Below are positions 7,218 through 14,830 of a DNA stretch of 36,650 nt, in pieces. The notes under the pieces were generated by a model that was not told where the DNA came from, did no database searches, and saw only the letters and a program-made list of their open reading frames with translations. Made by a program: the position numbers and the translations under genes. The stretch lies in the NCBI GenBank assembly GCA_030685015.1, contig JAUXWS010000033.1, positions 1-36,650 on the forward strand, in the 5' to 3' direction. The DNA is from a bacterium (GTDB lineage Bacteria > CAIWAD01). Numbering within the stretch: the first letter of the stretch is position 1; the number at the start of each line of letters is the position of its first letter.

Positions 7218-8945
7218 ATGCAGAGAGCGGTGTGGACATGGCTGGCGGGCTGGCTCCTCCTCGCCTCCTCCCTGGCGGCGGCAAGCTTCACGGCCCGCCT
7301 GGAGCAGGAGGGGGACGAGATCCGCATCGTCTACACGCTGAAGGACCTGCGTGGGCAAACGGCCGACGGCGAGCCGCGCTTCCCTGACTTCCGCGGCCTC
7401 AAGCGCCTCTCCGGTCCCGCCGTGGGCACCAGCATGAGCATCGTCAACGGGGCGGTCAGCCAGGAGAAGAGCTGGACTTTCTCCTTCCTTCTTCAATCGG
7501 ACCAGCCGGTCCGCGTGGGGCCGGCCACCGTCCAGGTGGGCGGACAGACCTTGAGCACGGATGCGCTCACCGTGCCCGGCCGCGGCCAGGCCCGCGCCGG
7601 GGGCGAGCGCCCGGCCCGCCTCAGTTTCGAGGTGGAGCCCCGGCGTCCGGTGGTGGGGCAGACCGCGCGCCTGAGGCTGCGCCTGGACTTCAAGCTCAAT
7701 GTGCGTGGCTATGACGTGCCCCAGCTGGGCAGCGCGCCGGGTTTTGTGGTGGAGGCCCTCGAACGGCCCCGCCAGCCCGAGGTGCAGACCCGCACCATCG
7801 GTGGCGAAAGCTGGAACACGGCCGTCCTGGCCGAATGGCTGCTCATTCCCGTCCGCGAGGGCAGCCTGCGCCTGGAGCCGCTGGCCATGTCCCTCCAGGT
7901 GGAGGAGAGCCAGTCCCGCCGCGGGCGGGATCCCTTCGATTTCTTCGGATCATCCGTCTTCAACCGCCTGAAGACCCTCTCCCTCGGCACCGACCCGCTC
8001 GTCCTGGAGGTGCAGGCCCTGCCGCCCGGAGCGCCGCCCGAGTTCAGCGGGGTGGTGGGCAGTTTCAGCCTGGGCGCCGCCCCCGACCGCACCAGCCTCA
8101 AGGCGGGCGAGGCCCTCACCCTGACCGTGACGGTGGAGGGGACGGGTTACCTGAGTGGTCTGGAGGCGCCCCTCCTCAGCCACTCGCCCGATCTCGAGCG
8201 CTATGACACGCAGACGGAGAGTTCGCTCAAGGCGACAGCCCGCGGCCAGCAGGGCCGCAAGCGCTTCAAGACCCTGCTCGTGCCGCGCCAGCCGGGCGAG
8301 CAGCGCATCGATGCGGTCGTCTTCGCCTGGTATGATCCGGCCACAGGCAGCTATCAGCGACGCAGCGCCGGACCGTGGACGGTGGAGGTGGCCCCGGGCG
8401 AAGGAGGCGCCGCCTTCTCAGCCCTGCCTCCCGTCGGCGGTCGCGTGCTCAGCTACGGACAGGACATCCGCCACATCCTGCCCGCACACGCCGCCCTGCC
8501 GTGGCGCCGTCCGCCCGTCCACCATCGTATCCCATGGCTGGCCGGCCTGGGCCTGGCCCTGATCCTGGTGCCGTCCGCCGCCGGAGTCGCCACTTGGCGG
8601 GAGCGCCGCCGCCGGTCAGCGCCCGCGCTGCGCAGCCGGGGTGCCCTGCGCCGGGCCCGCCAGGCTCTGCGCCGGGGAGCCGGGGGGCCGGCCCTGCAGG
8701 AGGAGGTGCTGCGCGGCTACCTGGCCGACCGCCTGGGGCGCGCCGCCACCGGCCTTCTGCCCGAGGATTGCCGGCGCGAGTTGACGCGGCGCGACGCGCC
8801 GGCCGAGCTGTCCGAACGCCTCGAACAGAGCTGGCGGGCCCTCGAGTTCGCCCGCTACGGCCGGGGCGGCGCCCTGCCCGAGTCCGCGCTGGACGGACTG
8901 CTGGCCGACCTGGAGGCCTGGTTCAGCCGGGAGGAGAAGCGATGA
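7218..8945 (+). CDS. batD: BatD-family protein
   Basis: A 575-residue BatD-family exported protein. An N-terminal signal peptide (about 1-22) is followed by repeated beta-sandwich domains marked by segments such as PVRVGPATVQVGGQ, RRPVVGQTARLRLRLDF and SLKAGEALTLTVTVEGTG, the family hallmark. A transmembrane helix near 440 (WLAGLGLALILVPSAAGVATW) leads to a helical cytoplasmic tail. The start ATG 7218 lies one base after the batBC stop, with GGACTGGTAGG upstream. The stop overlaps batE as ATGA. BatD is thought to work with BatA/BatB in the periplasm; its exact function is not settled. Confidence 0.87.
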   Translation: MQRAVWTWLAGWLLLASSLAAASFTARLEQEGDEIRIVYTLKDLRGQTADGEPRFPDFRGLKRLSGPAVGTSMSIVNGAVSQEKSWTFSFLLQSDQPVRVGPATVQVGGQTLSTDALTVPGRGQARAGGERPARLSFEVEPRRPVVGQTARLRLRLDFKLNVRGYDVPQLGSAPGFVVEALERPRQPEVQTRTIGGESWNTAVLAEWLLIPVREGSLRLEPLAMSLQVEESQSRRGRDPFDFFGSSVFNRLKTLSLGTDPLVLEVQALPPGAPPEFSGVVGSFSLGAAPDRTSLKAGEALTLTVTVEGTGYLSGLEAPLLSHSPDLERYDTQTESSLKATARGQQGRKRFKTLLVPRQPGEQRIDAVVFAWYDPATGSYQRRSAGPWTVEVAPGEGGAAFSALPPVGGRVLSYGQDIRHILPAHAALPWRRPPVHHRIPWLAGLGLALILVPSAAGVATWRERRRRSAPALRSRGALRRARQALRRGAGGPALQEEVLRGYLADRLGRAATGLLPEDCRRELTRRDAPAELSERLEQSWRALEFARYGRGGALPESALDGLLADLEAWFSREEKR

Positions 8946-9775
8946 GCGCCCCCGTCCGTTTTCTGCTTTGCCTGCTGCTGGCGGCCGCCTGGCCAGCGCC
9001 TCCCGTCCAGGCGGCTGAGGAGACTCCCCTCCGACGCTTCGCGGCGGCCCAGGAGGCCTACCAGCGGGAGGATTTCCCGCAGGCCGTCCAGCTGTGGCAG
9101 AGCCTGCTCGACGAGGGCTACGGAGGAGGGGAGCTGGTCTACAACCTGGGCAACGCCCACTTCCGCCAGGGCGACCTGGGCCGCGCCGTGCTCAACTGGG
9201 AGCGGGCCCTCCTGCTGGATCCGCGGGACCGGGATGCCCGCGCCAACCTGGACCTGGTGCGGGCGCGCCTGGCCGACCAGTTCGACCCGCACGTCCGCCT
9301 GCCGCTCTGGGATGCCTTGGACGGTCTGCTGGCCCGCCTCCCGTCCGCCCTGCTGGCCTGGGCGACTCTGATCTTCGCCCTGGGCGCGGCAGGTGTGGGC
9401 GCCTGCCGTTATGTTGTGCCCGAGCGCCGCCTGCCGGCGGCGGGACGCCTGCTCCTCGCCATGCTGATGCTCCCGGCCCTGGCCGGCTTGACGCTTCTGC
9501 TGTTGCAGGACCGCCGCCTGAGCCACCGTCCGCGGGCCGTGCTGCTGGCCCCCAAGGTCGAGGTGCGCGCCGCGCCCAGCCCGGGCGCGACCGCCCAGTT
9601 CGACCTCCATGTGGGCACCACGGTCGTGCTGCTGCGGGAAGGGGAGCAGGGCTGGTGCGAGATCGAGCTTCCCGATGGCCGCAGCGGCTGGGTGCCACCC
9701 GCCAGCGTGGAACTTGTCAACCTGCCCATGCCGGGCGGCCATCTGCCGGGCGGCCATGGGCCGATCGGCCAATAA
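8942..9775 (+). CDS. batE: BatE-like TPR and SH3 protein
   Basis: A 277-residue protein with a signal peptide (about 1-24, ending near VQAAEE). Two TPR units follow (AQEAYQREDFPQAVQLWQSLL and VYNLGNAHFRQGDLGRAVLNWE; about 33-100). Two transmembrane helices lie near 135-155 and 165-185. A bacterial SH3 domain follows (about 200-260), with the VEVRAAPSP..A..F.L..GT.V.LL..... W..IEL.DG..GWV pattern. TPR plus SH3 is the usual BatE architecture. The last ~15 residues are rich in Gly, Pro and His. It overlaps batD (ATGA) and is followed 12 bases later by a SPOR lipoprotein gene, probably in the same transcript. Confidence 0.83.
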   Translation: MSAPVRFLLCLLLAAAWPAPPVQAAEETPLRRFAAAQEAYQREDFPQAVQLWQSLLDEGYGGGELVYNLGNAHFRQGDLGRAVLNWERALLLDPRDRDARANLDLVRARLADQFDPHVRLPLWDALDGLLARLPSALLAWATLIFALGAAGVGACRYVVPERRLPAAGRLLLAMLMLPALAGLTLLLLQDRRLSHRPRAVLLAPKVEVRAAPSPGATAQFDLHVGTTVVLLREGEQGWCEIELPDGRSGWVPPASVELVNLPMPGGHLPGGHGPIGQ

Positions 9776-9787
9776 CGAGGGTCGACC

Positions 9788-10591
9788 ATGCGTCTGGGCT
9801 GCCCGGCCATCCTCCTGATCCTGCTTCTGGGCGGCTGCCTGCGCCCGGCCATTGAGGCGGACGCCCCCCTGCGCGGCCACCCCCAGCCTGCTCCGGATGC
9901 GGGACTGGCCCAAGGAAGCCCTGTCCGGCAGGAGGAATGGCTGGATCCGGCCGATCTGCCCCTGCGGCCCTTGTCTCGTCCGGGTTCGGCCCGGCGGGTG
10001 GGGGCCGCGCCGCCACCGCGCCCCGCGCCGGCGGGGTCCGTCCCGGCCTTGCCAGGGGCAGCGGCGGCCCTCGGCGGGGAGTCCCCGCCCGAGCGGACGA
10101 TGGAGGACCGGCGTCCGCCCCGCCAGCCTTTTCTTCGGCCGGCCCTGGGCGAGTCACTTCCCGCGACTGCGCCGCCGGTGGCGGAGGAGCTCCCCCTGCT
10201 GGATCCCCCGCCGAGGCAGCCATCCCTCGACGAGGTCCTCCCGGGCCGGGAGGATCCGCCGGAGACAGCCTGGCTGGAGAGCCCCGAGGATGCCTGGGCG
10301 GCCGAGGAGGAGCTGCTGGCCCCCGCCACCCCGGCCCGTCCGGTCGTCCCGCCCGACGCCCGCTTCCAGATCCAGATCATGTCCACCTCCGATCCCGAGA
10401 CGGCCGAGGACATGCGCCTCCAGGCCGAACTGGTCTTTGCGGGCGCAGCGGTGGAGGTGGTTTGGGATCCGCCCAACTACAAGGTGAGGGTGGGCGGCGT
10501 GGCGACGATGGAGGAGGCGGGCGAGCTGAAGCGTCAGGCCCTGCGCCTGGGATTCAACAACGCCTGGGTCGTGCCGCGCCGGCAACCCTGA
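9788..10591 (+). CDS. SPOR-domain lipoprotein
   Basis: A 267-residue exported lipoprotein. The signal peptide ends in LLGGC with Cys17 as lipidation site. A long linker rich in Pro, Ala and Glu (about 20-185) has low complexity and is probably disordered. The C-terminal ~75 residues form a SPOR domain: FQIQIMSTSDPETAEDM, then V.VVWDPPNYKVRVGGVATMEEA, then the final AWVV strand. SPOR domains bind denuded septal peptidoglycan glycans, so a wall- or division-associated role is likely. It closes the Bat cluster and lies just upstream of the SRP RNA promoter. Asp after the lipidated Cys is absent (Leu is +2), so outer-membrane sorting is plausible if the Lol rule applies here. Confidence 0.83.
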   Translation: MRLGCPAILLILLLGGCLRPAIEADAPLRGHPQPAPDAGLAQGSPVRQEEWLDPADLPLRPLSRPGSARRVGAAPPPRPAPAGSVPALPGAAAALGGESPPERTMEDRRPPRQPFLRPALGESLPATAPPVAEELPLLDPPPRQPSLDEVLPGREDPPETAWLESPEDAWAAEEELLAPATPARPVVPPDARFQIQIMSTSDPETAEDMRLQAELVFAGAAVEVVWDPPNYKVRVGGVATMEEAGELKRQALRLGFNNAWVVPRRQP

Positions 10592-10627
10592 GAGTTCCGC
10601 CGCCGCGACCCATCCCGCCGGGAGCCA

Positions 10628-10636
10628 TGCTATATT
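10628..10636 (+). promoter_or_regulatory. Extended -10 promoter for SRP RNA
   Basis: TGCTATATT gives an extended -10 element (TG, one base, then TATATT at 10631-10636) in an otherwise GC-rich gap. No good -35 is present, which suits an extended -10 promoter. Transcription would start near 10643-10645, just ahead of a hairpin and the SRP RNA. Confidence 0.55.
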
Positions 10637-10645
10637 GGGCGCGGT

Positions 10646-10674
10646 CGGCCCCGCCGACTTGGCGGTAGGGGCCG
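10646..10674 (+). other. Leader hairpin overlapping the 5' end of SRP RNA
   Basis: CGGCCCC (10646-10652) can pair with GGGGCCG (10668-10674), with GCC/GGC pairs inside. The 3' arm shares three bases (10672-10674) with the closing helix of the SRP RNA, so the two structures exclude each other at that point. It lies just downstream of the predicted start site and may be a precursor element removed by processing. Confidence 0.45.
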
Positions 10675-10797
10675 GTCGGATGCAGATGACGGGGATCCGT
10701 GCGATGACAGGTCGCCCAATCCCGTCAGGACCGGAAGGTAGCAGCGGCAAGCGATACTGGCTTGTGCCGCGGTGAACCGTCGTCTGCATCCGGCCGG
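10672..10797 (+). ncRNA. ffs: Signal recognition particle RNA (bacterial small type)
   Basis: The RNA scaffold of the signal recognition particle; with Ffh it targets nascent membrane and exported proteins. The conserved apical sequence GTCAGGACCGGAAGGTAGCA starts at 10724 and shows the GGAA tetraloop and the asymmetric Ffh-binding loop. The closing helix pairs CCGGTCGGATGCAGATGACG (from 10672) with the segment ending at 10797 (CCGTCGTCTGCATCCGGCCG region), with few mismatches. The ~126-nt length fits the short type without an Alu domain, unless the upstream hairpin is kept. It sits directly upstream of dnaX, the same order as scr-dnaX-yaaK-recR in Bacillus. Ends are set from the helix and may be off by a few bases. 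Confidence 0.93.
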
Positions 10798-10840
10798 TCT
10801 TCTGCTCCACCATCCGGCCGCAATCCCGGGAGAGCCCTGC

Positions 10841-12562
10841 ATGTCCTATCTGGTCCTCGCCCGCAAGTGGCGGCCCCAGCGCTTCACCGAGGTGATCGGC
10901 CAGCGTCACGTGGTGCGCACCCTGGAGAATGCCATCCGCAGCGGGCGCATCGCCCATGCCTACATCTTCAGCGGACCGCGCGGCGTGGGGAAGACCTCCA
11001 TCGCCCGCATCCTGGCCAAAAGCCTCAATTGCGCCGAGGGCCCCACCCCCGAGCCCTGCGGCGTCTGCCGCTCCTGCCAGGACGTGCAGGCCGGCAGCCA
11101 TTTCGACGTGATCGAGATCGACGGCGCCAGCAACAAGTCCGTGAACGACATCCGGGAGCTGCGGGCCAACGTCAAGTACGGGCCCGGCGAGTCGCGCTGG
11201 AAGGTCTACATCATCGATGAAGTGCACATGCTGTCCACCAGCGCCTTCAACGCCCTGCTCAAGACCTTGGAGGAGCCGCCGCCCAACACCGTCTTCATCT
11301 TCGCCACGACAGAGCTGCACAAGCTGCCCCTCACCGTGCTCTCGCGCTGCCAGCGCTTCGATTTCAAGCGCCTGACCCCCCAGGAGATCGAGGAGAGCCT
11401 GACCCGCGTCTGCGCCAGCGAGGAGGTGCGCATCGAGCCGCGCACCCTGCGCCTCATCGCGCGGCGGGCCGACGGCGGCATGCGGGACGCCCAGTCCATG
11501 TTGGATCAGGTGCTCTCCTTCAGCGAGGGCGAGGTCTCCCATGAGGAGGTGGTGCAGGCCCTGGGACTGGTCGGACAGGAACGCCTGGACCAGGTGCTGG
11601 AGGCCCTGCGCGACCGCGACGGCGCCGCCGCCCTCCGCCTTGCCCGCGACCTGAGCGCGGCGGGCACGGATCTGGCCGAGTTCCTTCTGCAGCTGGCCGA
11701 CCAGTTGCGGCACCTTCTCCTGGTGCGTCTGGACCCCGCCGGCGCCGCCGCCGAGCTGCCGGAGGATCTGCTGGCCCGCTTGGGCGCCCTGGCGCCCGCC
11801 TTCCCCGAGGACGACCTCGTCCGCATGCTGGGCTATCTGGGCGGACAGATCGAGGCCATCCGCCGGGGCGGGCATCCCCGCCTGCGCTTCGAACTGACCC
11901 TGCTTCGCCTGGTCCGCATGGAGCAGAGCCTGGACTTGCAGGACCTGCTGCGCACCCTGGCCGGCCTGCCCGCGGAAAGCCTGGGCGCGGCGGCGGACGG
12001 GGAGGCAAAAAAAAGCCCGGCTCGGGCCGGCCCTGACCTGATACCACCGCGGCCGGAGACGGCGATCTCCACGCCGGACAAGGACACGCGGCCGGCCCCC
12101 CCTGGCCAGGCGGGAAGGGCGCTGGCGCCCCCCGCGGGGGAGCAGGAGCCGGCGGTGGTCGCGACGCCACCGGTCGACCTGGCCCGCCTGCGGGAGTTGT
12201 GGCCGGCTTTCCAGGAGGCGGTGGAGCGGGATTTCCCCCTGCTCCTGGACGGTTTCCTGCAGGTGCTGCCCGTCGGGCTGGGCGAGGGGCGCCTCGTGCT
12301 CAAGGGGGAGCTGGGGGGCGGCCTCATCGCCGACCACTTGCGGCAGGCCCGGCCCCAGTTGGAGGCCCTGCTGGGCCGCTTGCTGGGCGGGGCGGCCCCT
12401 ACGCTGGAGTTCAAGGAGGGCGCCCTCAGCGACGAGGAACGCTTCCTCAAGACGCGGCGCACCCACCTGGACTCCCGCAGCCGCTTCGATGAGCTGCGGC
12501 GGGAGGCGCCGCTGGTGGAGGACCTCTTCGCACGGATGGAGGGTCGCCTGCTGGACGGCTGA
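10841..12562 (+). CDS. dnaX: DNA polymerase III subunit tau (and gamma by recoding)
   Basis: Clamp-loader ATPase of the replicative polymerase; 573 residues for full-length tau. The AAA+ domain has Walker A GPRGVGKT at 45-52, a zinc site with Cys64, Cys73, Cys76 and Cys79, Walker B-like IIDEVHML, and the SRC sensor (LSRCQRF). After domain III (about residue 370) comes a linker rich in Pro and Ala, then the tau-specific C-terminal domain. At codons 389-392 an A8 run followed by a hairpin provides a recoding site; a -1 shift ends at TGA 12034-12036, giving a ~398-residue gamma form. The start ATG 10841 begins the conserved MSYLVLARKWRP; an in-frame ATG at 10772 lies inside the SRP RNA and is rejected. 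It lies upstream of ybaB and recR. Confidence 0.95.
   Translation: MSYLVLARKWRPQRFTEVIGQRHVVRTLENAIRSGRIAHAYIFSGPRGVGKTSIARILAKSLNCAEGPTPEPCGVCRSCQDVQAGSHFDVIEIDGASNKSVNDIRELRANVKYGPGESRWKVYIIDEVHMLSTSAFNALLKTLEEPPPNTVFIFATTELHKLPLTVLSRCQRFDFKRLTPQEIEESLTRVCASEEVRIEPRTLRLIARRADGGMRDAQSMLDQVLSFSEGEVSHEEVVQALGLVGQERLDQVLEALRDRDGAAALRLARDLSAAGTDLAEFLLQLADQLRHLLLVRLDPAGAAAELPEDLLARLGALAPAFPEDDLVRMLGYLGGQIEAIRRGGHPRLRFELTLLRLVRMEQSLDLQDLLRTLAGLPAESLGAAADGEAKKSPARAGPDLIPPRPETAISTPDKDTRPAPPGQAGRALAPPAGEQEPAVVATPPVDLARLRELWPAFQEAVERDFPLLLDGFLQVLPVGLGEGRLVLKGELGGGLIADHLRQARPQLEALLGRLLGGAAPTLEFKEGALSDEERFLKTRRTHLDSRSRFDELRREAPLVEDLFARMEGRLLDG
11999..12036 (+). promoter_or_regulatory. dnaX recoding signal (slippery A8, hairpin, frame -1 stop)
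   Basis: A Shine-Dalgarno-like GGGGAGG (11999-12005) precedes A8 (12007-12014), which reads GCA AAA AAA AGC in the zero frame and so contains A_AAA_AAA. A GCCCG/CGGGC stem with a GCT loop (12015-12027) follows immediately. The -1 frame stops at 12034-12036 and the +1 frame at 12039-12041, so slippage either way gives a gamma-length product. The hairpin touches the A run, closer than the E. coli spacer, so transcriptional slippage is as likely as ribosomal frameshifting. Confidence 0.72.
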
Positions 12563-12587
12563 GGCGGCGCGTGGATCGGGAGGACGG

Positions 12588-12908
12588 ATGAAGGGCGGAT
12601 TGGGCGGGCTCATCAAGCAGGCGCAGGTCATGAAGCTCAAGGTGGAGCAGTTGCAGGCCCGCCTGGCCGAGGAGCGCTTCGAGGCCGAGGCGGGGGAGGC
12701 GGAGGCCGGCGGCGTCGTGCGCGTGACAGTGAGTGGCCGCCAGCAACTGCTTGCCCTGCGGATCGATCCGGACCTGGGCCGGGATCCGGCCCTGCTGGAG
12801 GATCTGCTGCTGACCGCCGTCAACCGCGCCCTGGCCGACAGCCGGGCCCGTTCCGAGCGGGAGATGGCGGCCTTGACGGGCGGCGCCAACCTGCCCTTCG
12901 CCCTGTGA
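12588..12908 (+). CDS. ybaB: YbaB/EbfC nucleoid-associated protein
   Basis: Small DNA-binding protein of 106 residues, typical for YbaB/EbfC. It forms dimers that bind DNA and affect nucleoid organisation. Visible features: an N-terminal G-rich segment with QAQVMKLKVEQLQARLAEE (helical), the central strand EAGGVVRVTVSGRQQLLALRIDP, and a C-terminal helix with LLTAVNRALADSR. The start ATG 12588 has GGGAGGAC upstream (12578-12585). It lies between dnaX and recR in the conserved order, and its stop shares a base with the recR start (TGATG at 12906-12910). Confidence 0.92.
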   Translation: MKGGLGGLIKQAQVMKLKVEQLQARLAEERFEAEAGEAEAGGVVRVTVSGRQQLLALRIDPDLGRDPALLEDLLLTAVNRALADSRARSEREMAALTGGANLPFAL

Positions 12909-13507
12909 TGTCGGGTCTGAGTCCCAGCCTGGAGGCCCTGGTGGCCGAACTGGGCCGCCTGCCCGGCATTGGCCGCAAGACGGCCCTGCGCCTGGGCCTG
13001 CACTTGCTGCTGCAGGGCGGGCGGGTGCGGGAGCTGGCGGCCGCCCTCGTCCGCGCCGCCGACCAATGCCGCTTCTGTGTGCGCTGCGGCAATTTGAGCG
13101 AGGACGAGAGCTGCGCCCTTTGCGCCAGCCCCGCCCGTGACCAGGGCTTGGTCTGCGTGGTGGAGCAGGTGCCGGACCTGCTCGCCTTCGAGCGGGGCGG
13201 CGAGTACCGCGGCCTCTACCATGTGCTGGGTGGCGCCCTCTCGCCGCTGGACGGGGTGGGTCCGGAGCGCTTGCGCATCGCCGAGCTGGAGCAACGCCTG
13301 CGGAGCGAGGGCGTCCGCGAGGTGATCCTCGCCACCAGCACCACGGTGGAGGGGGACGCCACCGCCCTCTATCTGCAGCGCCGGTTGGAGGACCTGGACA
13401 TCCGCCTCAGCCGCCTGGCCCGGGGCATGCCGGCGGGGGGCAGCCTGGAGATGTTCGACCAGTTGACCCTGGCGCGCGCCCTGGACGGACGGGAGCGCTT
13501 GAAGTAG
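12908..13507 (+). CDS. recR: Recombination mediator RecR
   Basis: Works with RecO (and RecF) to load RecA on SSB-coated single-stranded DNA at gaps. 199 residues, normal length. Helix-hairpin-helix near 15-30 (LGRLPGIGRKTALRLGLHLL); a four-cysteine zinc site at Cys57, Cys60, Cys69 and Cys72; a Toprim domain starting with LVCVVEQVPDLLAFE; and the C-terminal LARGMPAGGSLEMFDQLTLARAL motif. The start was placed at ATG 12908, overlapping the ybaB stop; a GTG one codon earlier is possible but offers nothing better. Confidence 0.95.
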   Translation: MSGLSPSLEALVAELGRLPGIGRKTALRLGLHLLLQGGRVRELAAALVRAADQCRFCVRCGNLSEDESCALCASPARDQGLVCVVEQVPDLLAFERGGEYRGLYHVLGGALSPLDGVGPERLRIAELEQRLRSEGVREVILATSTTVEGDATALYLQRRLEDLDIRLSRLARGMPAGGSLEMFDQLTLARALDGRERLK

Positions 13508-13552
13508 CCTGTGGCACGGGCTGGGACCGTACAGGCGGGAGGGAGGAAGCCG

Positions 13553-14284
13553 GTGTTCACCATCCCCAACTTCCTCACACTGCTGCGCTTCATCATGGTG
13601 CCCGCCTTCCTCATCCTCTTCTTCAGCGAGTTCACGCCCCTCCACCTGGTGGCCACCGCCATCTTCGTGCTGGCCGCCGTGACCGACTGGCTGGACGGTT
13701 TCCTGGCCCGCTGGCTGCAGCAGGAGTCCCAGTTCGGCCAGTTCGCCGATCCGCTGGCCGACAAGCTGCTCTCCGTCTCGCTCTTCTTCGCCCTGCTCAT
13801 GCGGGGCGACCTGGGCCAGCAGGTGCCCATCGCCGTGCCCTGCATCGTGGCCATTGCCCTGGCCGAGCTGGGCATCCTCATCCTGTCGGTGATCAGCCTC
13901 TACCGGGGAGTCGACCTCTCCTTCTCCAAACTGGGCAAGCTCAAGACGGCCATCCAGTTCACCACGATCCTGCTGGCCCTCTTCCGCCTCAACGTGATGG
14001 AGATCGACAACCTGTCCCCGGCCTGGATCTCGCGCCTGATGGGCTGGGACGGCATCCTGCCCTGGATCGGGGCCGGCTTCGTGGCCAGCACCGTGCTGAC
14101 GGTGGCCACCTTCGCCATCTATCTCCTGCGCTATCCACGACATCGCAAGGCCCTGCGTCAGGCCCGCCTGGCGGCCCGCCAACAGGCGCGCATCCGCCGC
14201 GAACTGCGCCGGTCCGTGCGGCCAGGCCGGGGAGCGGGGGAGAGCGGGGCGGCGGGCGACATTCCACCGGGGGAGGAAGGATGA
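13553..14284 (+). CDS. pgsA: CDP-diacylglycerol-glycerol-3-phosphate 3-phosphatidyltransferase
   Basis: Makes phosphatidylglycerol phosphate from CDP-diacylglycerol and glycerol-3-phosphate in the inner membrane. The CDP-alcohol phosphotransferase motif DG-x2-AR-x8-G-x3-D-x3-D is complete (residues 48-70). Several hydrophobic helices surround it. The basic C-terminal tail (about 195-243; many Arg and Gly) is longer than usual. A GTG start at 13553 is preferred: GGGAGGAAG (13540-13548) is just upstream and the protein then begins FTIPNFLTLLRF, as in known PgsA; the GTG at 13511 would add 14 residues without a good binding site. It overlaps pgpA as ATGA, coupling two consecutive pathway steps. 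A phosphatidylserine synthase relative is possible but less likely. Confidence 0.88.
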   Translation: MFTIPNFLTLLRFIMVPAFLILFFSEFTPLHLVATAIFVLAAVTDWLDGFLARWLQQESQFGQFADPLADKLLSVSLFFALLMRGDLGQQVPIAVPCIVAIALAELGILILSVISLYRGVDLSFSKLGKLKTAIQFTTILLALFRLNVMEIDNLSPAWISRLMGWDGILPWIGAGFVASTVLTVATFAIYLLRYPRHRKALRQARLAARQQARIRRELRRSVRPGRGAGESGAAGDIPPGEEG

Positions 14285-14736
14285 GCCCCCTGTTGCTGGC
14301 CTGGGCCCAGGGCCTGGGTCTGGGACGCCTGCCCGTGGCGCCGGGGACCTGGGGTTCGCTCCTCGCCTTTCCCCTGTGGTGGCTGACCGGTGGAGCGGCC
14401 AGTCCGCCCCTGGCCCTGGCCGTGATGGGCGTGGCGCTGCTTGCGCTGGGCTGGGCCGCCTGCGAGGCGGGCGAGCGGGCCTGGGGACACGATCCCTCCC
14501 GCGTGGTGGCGGACGAGGTGGCCGGTCAGTGGCTGACCCTGGTGGTGGCCGCGCCGACCAGTTGGCTGGGATGCGGGGCGGCTTTCCTGCTCTTCCGCCT
14601 CTTCGACATCTGGAAACCCTGCTGGGTGGACCGCCTCCAGCGTCTGCCGGGCGGCCTGGGGGTGATGGCCGACGACCTCCTGGCCGGGCTGCTGGCCGGG
14701 ATCATCCTGCGCGTGGTCGGCCTGTGGGCGGCCTGA
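14281..14736 (+). CDS. pgpA: Phosphatidylglycerophosphatase A
   Basis: Removes the terminal phosphate of phosphatidylglycerol phosphate to give phosphatidylglycerol. 151 residues, typical. Family signatures: LGLGRLPVAPGTWGSL near the N-terminus, VVADEVAGQWLTL in the middle with acidic catalytic residues, FRLFDIWKPCWVDRLQ, and a C-terminal GVMADDLLAGLLAG. Several transmembrane stretches are visible. The start overlaps the pgsA stop (ATGA), so the substrate-producing enzyme and this phosphatase are made together. Confidence 0.93.
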   Translation: MSPLLLAWAQGLGLGRLPVAPGTWGSLLAFPLWWLTGGAASPPLALAVMGVALLALGWAACEAGERAWGHDPSRVVADEVAGQWLTLVVAAPTSWLGCGAAFLLFRLFDIWKPCWVDRLQRLPGGLGVMADDLLAGLLAGIILRVVGLWAA

Positions 14737-14783
14737 GCCCGGCGGGACGGGCGCCTGTCGGGCCGGTCGGACGATGGGGTTGC

Positions 14784-14810
14784 GGGGGGCGCGCTGGCGC
14801 CGCCCCTGTC
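14784..14810 (+). terminator. Weak hairpin between pgpA and cinA
   Basis: GGGGCG (14786-14791) pairs with CGCCCC (14801-14806) and adjoining bases extend the stem with one bulge. Only TGTCTGG follows, so there is no real T tract. It may slow or partly end transcription before cinA. Confidence 0.25.
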
Positions 14811-14830
14811 TGGAATTTCGAACGGGAGTC

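Noticed and set aside
13511-13552. GTG 13511 as the pgsA start
   Set aside because: No ribosome-binding site of quality, and the extra 14 residues are unlike PgsA; GTG 13553 has GGGAGGAAG and the conserved IPNFLTLLR opening.
10154-14182. A 1342-codon open frame on the minus strand across dnaX, ybaB, recR and pgsA
   Set aside because: It is a shadow: very high G+C removes stop codons from antisense frames. The protein is low-complexity (Gln, Ala, Gly, His rich) and overlaps four confidently identified genes.
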